Positions 57,003-64,000 of a DNA stretch of 64,000 bases are shown piece after piece. Position 1 is the first letter of the stretch; every line of letters starts with the position of its first letter. The stretch lies in assembly GCA_038380435.1 (NCBI GenBank), contig JAWZYU010000683.1:1-64000 (forward strand), written 5' to 3'. Below the pieces are notes generated by a model. It did no database searches, was not told the origin of the DNA, and was given only the letters and a program-made list of their open reading frames with translations. The stretch is from Ryuthela nishihirai (Eukaryota; Arthropoda; Arachnida; Araneae; Heptathelidae). Position numbers and translations under genes: made by a program.

Positions 57003-57352
57003 GGGGCGGGGATGGGTCGGTCGGTAGCACGCCAGACTCATAATCTGTAGCTCCCAGCTGGGTCATCAGTGAGATTTATCTCCGCAAAACTCCCCTTCCT
57101 GCCCACAGTTGGTAGGTGGCCGCTGTCCGTCAGATGGGACATTAAGCCTTGGCCCTGTGTGCAGGACAGTCATGCCTTATACACCTTAAAGAACATGCTA
57201 GATGGCCTTCACAGGAAGCTATCATCCCTCCCAATAGCTGTTTCACTGGGTCTCCTCCCTCAACCATCTCTCAGTCTTCGCGGTCTTTTGACCTGGCCAT
57301 TTAGCCCATGGTGTGCCAAAAAATGCTGCTCAGAGGTAAAATAACCCAACCC
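57003..57352 (+). mobile_element. SINE-B, nearly full length
   Basis: Head reads 'gactcataatctg' (Met-like); the B box region is deleted ('ctcccagctggg'), so it could no longer drive Pol III. Flanks 'ctatgacagt' and 'ctaagacagt' are a probable 10-bp duplication with one change. Confidence 0.85.
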
Positions 57353-57362
57353 TAAGACAGTA

Positions 57363-58188
57363 CTGCAGTTAATGGTTCATTTTTAACAGTTAACTGTTTT
57401 CAATGCACTGTATCTAAACGTTGCATTTTCGCAAAGCTTAGGGTCATTAACTGAAACTGGAGGAAATATTTCCCTCAGTAAACATAAAAATATTGTTTTT
57501 ATTCATGTAGGTTTCGAAAAATAATTCCTTACATTTGACCATGTGATTACTGTGCAGTATTGGCTAATTTGCCTATGTTAAAACTACTTAAAATCAATGT
57601 GAGCAGCCTGTAACCTTGTATGTGATATATTGAGAAAATGTCAAGTGAGTAACAATAAATCCAATAGTAATGATATGAATGACAACACGTGATACAAGCT
57701 AATGATAATGTATAAGTTTGATGGCTAAATGTGTGAAATATGTCTGTATTTCATATATAAATATCTTCATTCTATGTTTATAGTTTATTCTATCTTTCTA
57801 GAATGAAATTGTATACAATATGTGATAATATTATTCTGTAAAGTTAAACTCCGCACAAAGATAGTTGTTAGATATTGTATGCTTTTAAAGTTTATTAATA
57901 AATTATAATTGCACAGATAGTTGTCACCCAAGAGGAATCTAGCTTTGATACTCTATTGTGAGTGCAGAGAACTGTTCGAATTAAGTGGTGTACTTTACTT
58001 GACCAAAAGTAAGTTATCAATGCCTGCTTACTTATTAGCAGAGCTGATAAAACAATGAGGAAATTTTTTTTTTTAACTAGGTAGGTTAAAAATACTAAAA
58101 AAAAAACATTGAAATCAAGAAAAGGATGAAACATAATGGGTAATGTATTCTAACATGTTATGTGTAGTAACTAGTATACTCTTGGATA
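57363..58188. other. Unassigned AT-rich DNA
   Basis: Nothing recognised. Confidence 0.5.
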
Positions 58189-58561
58189 ATGGGGGGGTTG
58201 GTGAATAGTGCACAAGGCTCGTAATATGTAGTTCCTAGGTTCGAGACCCAATTTGGTCAGCGTTGAGATTATGTCCGCAAAACTCTCCGCCCTGCTCACG
58301 GTCGGTAGGGGACACCGATGGGCTTGGAAAGGCTGCTGTCCGTCAGATGGGACGTTAAGCCTTTGCCCCTTGTGCCGGACAGCCATACATGTTAAAGAAC
58401 ACGCTAGATGGCCTTGATGGAAGGCTACCTACCATCTGTGTCTCAAGAGCTGGTTCAGTGGATTCTCTCCCCACAATCTTCTGAGCCTTTGGGCTCCATG
58501 TGACCAAGCCATTTAGCCCATGGTGTGCAAAAAAGTGCTGCTGAGAGGTAAAACAACCCAA
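58189..58561 (+). mobile_element. SINE-B, full length, diverged head
   Basis: Head 'ggttggtgaatagtgcacaa' departs from the family; B box 'aggttcgagaccc' intact; tail 'gagaggtaaaacaaccca'. Confidence 0.87.
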
Positions 58562-60190
58562 CTGTTGTAAAAATTTATGAAAGTCAGGGTTTGTTTATGG
58601 TTTCTTTAAAAGTTTAAATTTTTTTTTTGGTCAGTTGAAGTAGTCCTCTAAATGTGTACTGTGAGATTCTAACTTGTTAGGTATATTAATTTGGTTAACA
58701 CTATATGTGCACTGAAAATTAATTATTAAACTTGTAAAAGCATTAATTAGGTAAGAACTTATAATTCATAGTTCTTAGCTTTACCTAGAAATTCGAAATA
58801 TATCAATTATCCATATATAATTGAATTCTGTACAGTTTTTGAAATATAAACGTACATGCCAATTTGGGAAACATCTCGTAGTGTCTTGTTGCTCTATAAA
58901 CTGTTACGATATTGTTTCTATTGGTGGTGTATTACTTACCAAACTTGTGCAATGTTTTATTTGTTTGTTATACAGTGTGTTACAGATTTTTTTTTTTTTT
59001 TTTTCAATGTATTAATTGTACACTGTGATTTTATTATATTCAAATAGTTTAATTTATTTCTTTGGTTTCAGTTGAATAAGTGTTATGTCATTGCATGAGC
59101 AATATTGTAGTGTACTTTTAAGTGTTTGAGCACTCTGTATAAGTCGGTGTACACTGCGAAACTCCAAAAGTTATCATTTTAGGTTATTTTGGTATAATGC
59201 TTTAGGAAAGGTTGTGTACACTAAAGTGTTGATGTCATTGAATAATTTTCATGATTTCTGTATTAGTGTGGTGCATTAAAAATATATGCCATATGAAGTT
59301 GTATATAAATATGAATATTTAGTTACAGTTAATTATAATATATATATAATTTTTTGGGGGGGGAAGGAAATAGTTATTTTAGTTTTTTTTGTAGTGATAT
59401 TAAGTTTAGATGCAAGTTAATGGATATAGAGGTATCTGTTTTGTTAATGCTGTATTGCTGAAGAAGTTAATAGCCTACAATTAACATCACATGCTGTTGA
59501 ACCAAAAGGTTTGTATATTAGTGAGAAGAAAATGTGAAGTGATGGAGATCTAAAGAAATGGTAAGTCAAAATAAGTTCTACACAGCTAACATATTTTTAG
59601 GTAACTTGTAAAGTTGAATGAAAGTGGGTTTCAAATAAAGCTATTTTACAATATATTTGTTAGTGTTGCAATTGATATTAAAGTTAATTTATCATTATCA
59701 TAGGCCTAGTCGCCCATGCGCCATAAAACCCAAAACAACCAACATCATTATCATGTGTTGCTTTTTAGTATTATAATATTAAATATCTTTTTAATAAAAA
59801 AATTTTGTGTGTGGTATTGCAGTTACTGGAGCTGTATTTAAAATTTTTACACAGAGTGTAATTGTAGAAATGAAAACTACAGGGAAATTATTATGAAAAT
59901 TACTCATAGGGAAAAGTTAAAAAATCATAGTTATTAAGATGTCCTTATAATTTTTTTATTTAAATATCTTAACTTATTGTACCAACCTGCTGAAATATTA
60001 AAGAATTTCCAAATTGTGTCAATGGGGATAGTCACCTTTAAGTTCCTGAAAGGTGCTTTTTATGAAATCAGTGTATTTTAAAATATTGAGGTCTGTTTTC
60101 AACATTTTTAAAGACAATGAAATAATAAATAGGCAAATTATTAATTAAACTATATATGCAATGTTTTCAAATAGTAATTAATGTTTAAAT
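58562..60190. other. Unassigned; retroposon tail scrap at 59700-59752
   Basis: 'gcgccataaaacccaaaaca' with 'accaacatcattatcat' at 59718-59754 resembles the 3' end of retroposons common in arthropod genomes. The rest has no motif; a T-run at 58988-59004 and (TA)n near 59340. Confidence 0.45.
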
Positions 60191-60194
60191 TTCT

Positions 60195-60545
60195 TTCGCC
60201 GAGTGGTTAGCGCGGTTGGGTACTGATCTAAGGGACCTGGGTCCGAGCCCTGGGTAAGGCATGGCTGTTTGTGTTGTTTTTCTGCTGAGGGCCTGCCATC
60301 TTCTCAGATCTTTTACTATGGCATATAAACTGATAGGCTGCTATCAGACCTCTGTGACAAGCAGCTGCTTGCCCCAGAGGTCTGACATGAGCCTGTCAGT
60401 TTATATGCCATAGTAGAAGGTCTGAGAGAATGGTAGGATCTTGGCAGAAAAAGAAGACAAACATCGATGCTTTACTCGGGACTCTAACCCAGATCCCTTA
60501 GATCAGTAGCGAAGCGTGGTAAGCACTCGGCCACGGGAAGGCTTT
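60195..60545. mobile_element. SINE-A tail-to-tail inverted dimer
   Basis: A plus copy (60195-60370) and a minus copy (60359-60545) share one 'aagcagctgctt', itself a perfect palindrome (60359-60370). The poly-TTATT tails are absent. Arms are about 175 bp and imperfect. Confidence 0.9.
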
Positions 60546-61420
60546 TCTTACAGAGTCTTACTGTTATTCATTATTTTAGTCTTGGATTATATTGTTGGAA
60601 AAAGAAAAATTGGCTTAGTAACCATTTTTTTTTTATCTTCCAAATGATAGGATTTACATATGCTGAAAGTAGAAGTGTCATGTTTCTCTTGGCAGCAGTA
60701 TTTTAAAATAGTTTGTTAGTAATTGAGCATGGGCGATTTCCATGAATATTGGAGAGTAAAAAAAAGTTAGTGTTATTTCGCAGTACCTTTGTGGATAAAC
60801 TGATGTGAAATTTACAGTTAGAAGTGGGTAATGAGTTTTGCAGAAACCTCACTGCACAGGGTGTCAGACATTGGCATAATGTGTAATTTTGGTGTGTTAT
60901 GAAGGCTTAGTTTTTGTGAATTATTGTACTTATAATGTTGTGGTCCATGGCCATGAACTGTTAGATAGTAACCTTTTTTTTATATTATAGCATGAAAATA
61001 TGCTAGAGTTTCAATTGGAATTAATTGCTACCAATTTTGAAAAAAATATATAACTTCAAAACTGAAAACAAATTTATTTGTACAATGAAGGAAGGGAATT
61101 ATGATGTATGTTTGATTGGTTCTCACATACTATTGTGCTCTCTTCGTTCTCTTTTGTTTTCAACGTGTCTACATTTGACTGTATATGATAGGTTGTGAGG
61201 GGTGGTTGAGGGAATAGGTGTAGGTAGCTGTTCTTAGTGAAGTGTTGGAGCTCATTAAACAGTAATTGGTTTCTACGAGGCTGAAAGTATAATTGTGTAA
61301 ATCAATATGGATAGTTAGATGTAAAAATTTAGTTTTTTTCAAGAGTGAGACTCAACCCCATGTTTCCTGAATACATGTCTGGTGTTAGAACATATATTGT
61401 GAGAACAAATAAAACAAAAT
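60546..61420. other. Unassigned AT-rich DNA
   Basis: Nothing recognised. Confidence 0.5.
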
Positions 61421-61421
61421 T

Positions 61422-61680
61422 AAAACCCCTCAAGCAGATGGTTGCTACAGAGGTCTGACAGGAGCCTGTCAGTTTATATGTCATAGTAGAAGGTCTGTGA
61501 GGATGGCAGGACAGCAGAAAAACAACAGAAACGTCCATGCCTTATCTGGAGTTCGAACCCAGGGACCTGGGTTCGAGCCCAGGTAAGTTATGGTTGTGTG
61601 TGTTGTTTTTCTGTTGAAGTCCTGACATTCAAACAGACCTACTATGGCACATAAATACCTGACATGTATTGAAGTGATGT
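61422..61680. mobile_element. SINE-A head-to-head inverted dimer
   Basis: A minus copy (61422-61563) and a 3'-truncated plus copy (61562-61680) meet at the B box: 'gttcgaacccag' then 'ggacctgggttcgagccc'. The A-box halves of both heads are lost. Confidence 0.85.
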
Positions 61681-61812
61681 GGGTTCGTTTCCAACTGGCA
61701 GTAAAACTAACTTTTCCAGCTAGGTAGTGATGAATTTAATGTCTGGAAGATATCCCCCTTTGTTGCTCAACTATTAAATGTAATATTTAGATTGTGTGAT
61801 TTAATTAATCTA

Positions 61813-62190
61813 TGGGTGGGGCTCAGTTTTTTGCGTGGGTCCTCGTAGTTCCCAGTTTCGAGTTCCAGCTGGGTCAGCGTTCAGTTTTATGTCCGCAAAT
61901 TTTTCTGCCCTGTGTACCGTCAGTAGGGGACACCGATAGGCTTGTAAAGACCTCCGTCCGTGGGATAAGACGTTACGCCATGGCCCCGTGTGCGGGAGAG
62001 TCATACATACCCTGTGCACGTTAAAGAAAGCGCTGGATAGCCTTCACGGGAGGCTATCCATCTGTCTCGCAACAGCTGTTCCAGATTGTCCCCTCCCACA
62101 ACCTTCTCTGAGCCTTCGTGCTGCATGCGATCTGGCCATTTAGCCCACGGTGTGCAAAAAAGTGCCGCTCACAGGTAAAACAACCCAACA
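61813..62190 (+). mobile_element. SINE-B, full length
   Basis: Head partly scrambled ('gggctcagttttttgcgtgg'), B box 'agtttcgagttcc' decayed, body and tail intact. Confidence 0.85.
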
Positions 62191-62533
62191 CACTTTGCCT
62201 AACGAGTTGCTTAATGTTTCCGCTTCGACAATTTTCAGATATTGCAATAGTTATGGAAATAAAATGCAGTTTTGCTGCGATATTCCATAGAAAAGTTGGT
62301 CAGTAATATGTATTTATACCAGAGGCTTGTGCAAGAATTTACCGAATTGCGAATATGGGTAGCAAGGAAGTTTTCGTAGTGAAAGTCGGCAAGGATAATG
62401 TGGATGAAGAAAAGAAGAATGTGTAATGGTTTCAGGCCTGCGACCTAATAAGTAAGTGCTACTTATATATATAGTTCATTAACAGTAACTAGAGTTTTAG
62501 TTTAGATAGAAATTCAATTCAATGAGTTTCTGA
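62191..62533. other. Unassigned DNA
   Basis: Contains a 23-codon frame starting at 62356 and a splice-donor-like 'aagtaagt' at 62450; not enough to call an exon. Confidence 0.4.
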
Positions 62534-62871
62534 CGGTGGTGGCTTATTCTGTAGCGCGCCAGGCACGTAATCTGTAGTTCCCTGGTTCGAGTACTACTTG
62601 TGTCAACGTCAAGATTTATTTTAGCAAAACTACCCACCATATCCACGGTCAGTAGAGAACTCTGTAGGGGTAGTAGTGGCAGTCGTGTGCCGGTTAGTCG
62701 TACCCTGTGTACGTCGAAGAAGACACTGGATGAGCTTGACTGGAGGTTATCATCTCCCAGCAGCTATTCCAGTGTGTCTCTTAACCTTCATGTAATCTTT
62801 CGTACTCTTTGTGACCTTGCTATTTATAGCATTGTGTGCGAAGTGTCGCTAAGAAGTAAAACAACCCAACT
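62534..62871 (+). mobile_element. SINE-B, diverged
   Basis: Head 'ttctgtagcgcgccaggcac', B box 'tggttcgagtact'; about 40 bp of body lost. Tail 'gaagtaaaacaaccca'. Confidence 0.82.
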
Positions 62872-63491
62872 TGAGCCTTCGGTTTAATTAATCACCCTGT
62901 TTTTTAGGGTAGAAAAGAAATGGTTATACATAGAGCTAAACCTTAACCTCATCACGTAATAAGTATCTGAAAAACAAAAAGCAATTGTCGTCTTAATGTA
63001 ATCGTAGTTTTCAAATCGCTTCTTAGCCACCATAGTTCCTCGGATAGATTTTGGCACGGCTATGTCATTTAATATCGAAAGAAAAGTTAGTATGATCTGT
63101 AGTGCATAAAAATGTAAAGGTAGTGAAAAATATAATGAAAGAAAATTGGATATTACTTTAATATTCATAATTAATGAATTTAACTTGTGATGCGAATGTC
63201 AATAAAGTATATCGTGTTGTATTTCTCTTGATGCATCAAAATGAGAAATGAATTCATCACGCGAAATGAAAAATAAATTAGTTTGATTATTTCAAATTTA
63301 GTGGTGGCAACAGATATTTAATAATCTTAAATTTTTAATGTGTAAATAGTTGAAATCGGTTATTAATGTAGTTTCATATATTTCTGTTTTGTAATTTATT
63401 CACGGATAATTTTTTTTAGAATAATTATCAATCGTTAATGTTAATATATTGTAGTTTTGTTAAAATGTAAGTTGCATACAGTAATTACGGT
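62872..63491. other. Unassigned AT-rich DNA
   Basis: Nothing recognised. Confidence 0.5.
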
Positions 63492-63498
63492 GGACCAT

Positions 63499-63719
63499 TA
63501 AATAAATAAAATAAAATAAATAAATACCCCCTCAAGCAGCTGCTTGCCCCTGAGGTCTGACAGGAGCCTGTCAGTTTATATGCCATAGTAGAAGGTCTGA
63601 GAGGATGGCAGGACCTCAGCAGATAAACGACACACACAGATCCATGCCTTACCCGGGGCTCGAAAACAGGTCCCTTACGTCACTAGTCAAGCGAGCTAAC
63701 CACTCGGCCACGGGATGGC
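63499..63719 (-). mobile_element. SINE-A, full length
   Basis: Long TAAATA tail on the left, head 'cggccacgggatggc' on the right. Flanks share 'gaccatt' (63492-63498, 63726-63732), a possible 7-bp duplication. The B box reads 'gggctcgaaaacagg', decayed. Confidence 0.88.
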
Positions 63720-64000
63720 ATTGTCGACCATTGTGGTGTGTGAAATAGGCTATATATAGTTTACCTGTGTGAGGGTAACTTTCATGGAAATTTTGATGGA
63801 TCTTACTTTTTATCGTGTGGCCGTGATAGATACACAAACAAACTTTAAATAATTAATATTAACTCTTGTTAGTTGCTTGTTAATGGTCATGTGAATAGAG
63901 ATGCATAAAATGAAAAGAAATTTCGCGCAAAAAGGAAACGGTCATGTGATAAAAAAAACTCGACGATTTCAAGTCCGAGCAACGCAATCTTTCACTTTTC
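63720..64000. other. Unassigned DNA
   Basis: Nothing recognised. Confidence 0.5.

Noticed and set aside
57363..60190. Host gene exons in the repeat-poor right part
   Set aside because: Longest frames are 60-80 codons, AT-driven, with no recognisable domain or paired splice signals.
62356..62458. Possible 5' exon: 23-codon frame and donor-like 'aagtaagt'
   Set aside because: The frame closes before the donor and nothing downstream continues it.

Overview
The window is repeat-dense, AT-rich animal DNA, most likely from an arthropod. The best evidence is a U2 snRNA gene (from 13634) whose sequence, including the AAAGTG after GGCTAAGATC and the arthropod-like 3' domain, resembles insect U2 more than vertebrate U2. 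I find no intact host protein gene. Nearly every open frame longer than 60 codons lies inside a transposable element or a multicopy repeat.

Central region (12.8-23.5 kb). The U2 gene is split at its nucleotide 59 by a 2,014-bp insertion flanked by a perfect 20-bp duplication of U2 nucleotides 40-59. Taking out the insertion and one duplicate leaves 187 nt, a normal U2 length. The insert lies in the U2 sense direction. It encodes one 390-residue protein with two zinc-finger-like motifs, but no reverse transcriptase or endonuclease, and ends just after an AATAAA. It looks like a short, probably non-autonomous relative of the U2-targeting non-LTR retrotransposons (Utopia-like). Downstream on the minus strand is a decayed LINE of about 6 kb with Tx1/L1-like organisation: ORF1 with CCHC knuckles, then AP endonuclease plus reverse transcriptase. 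A second LINE, RTE-like and also dead, occupies 36.3-39.6 kb, with fragments at 42.1 and 56.4 kb.

The rest is a mosaic of SINEs and multicopy repeats. SINE-A (about 205 bp) has a tRNA-Ser-like head and an AAGCAGCTGCTT tail; SINE-B (about 380 bp) has a tRNA-Met-like head. Several copies have clear target duplications. SINE-B tails form short tandem arrays at two loci with the same junction. SINE-A forms a tail-to-tail and a head-to-head inverted dimer. A third SINE type carries a 5S rRNA-derived segment. Longer repeats, called here L (about 2.5-3 kb), M (about 1.2 kb), N (about 0.8 kb), P (U2 upstream region) and Q (large inverted repeat), carry shared SINE insertions that allow a relative order of duplication to be read.

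From about 50.6 kb to the end the DNA is lower in recognisable repeats, with scattered SINEs, a foldback at 55.3-56.1 kb and a tRNA-like unit inside a perfect inverted repeat at 54.7 kb. This part could be intergenic or intronic; no exon is evident. All family names rest on reading motifs and on pairwise comparison within this window.
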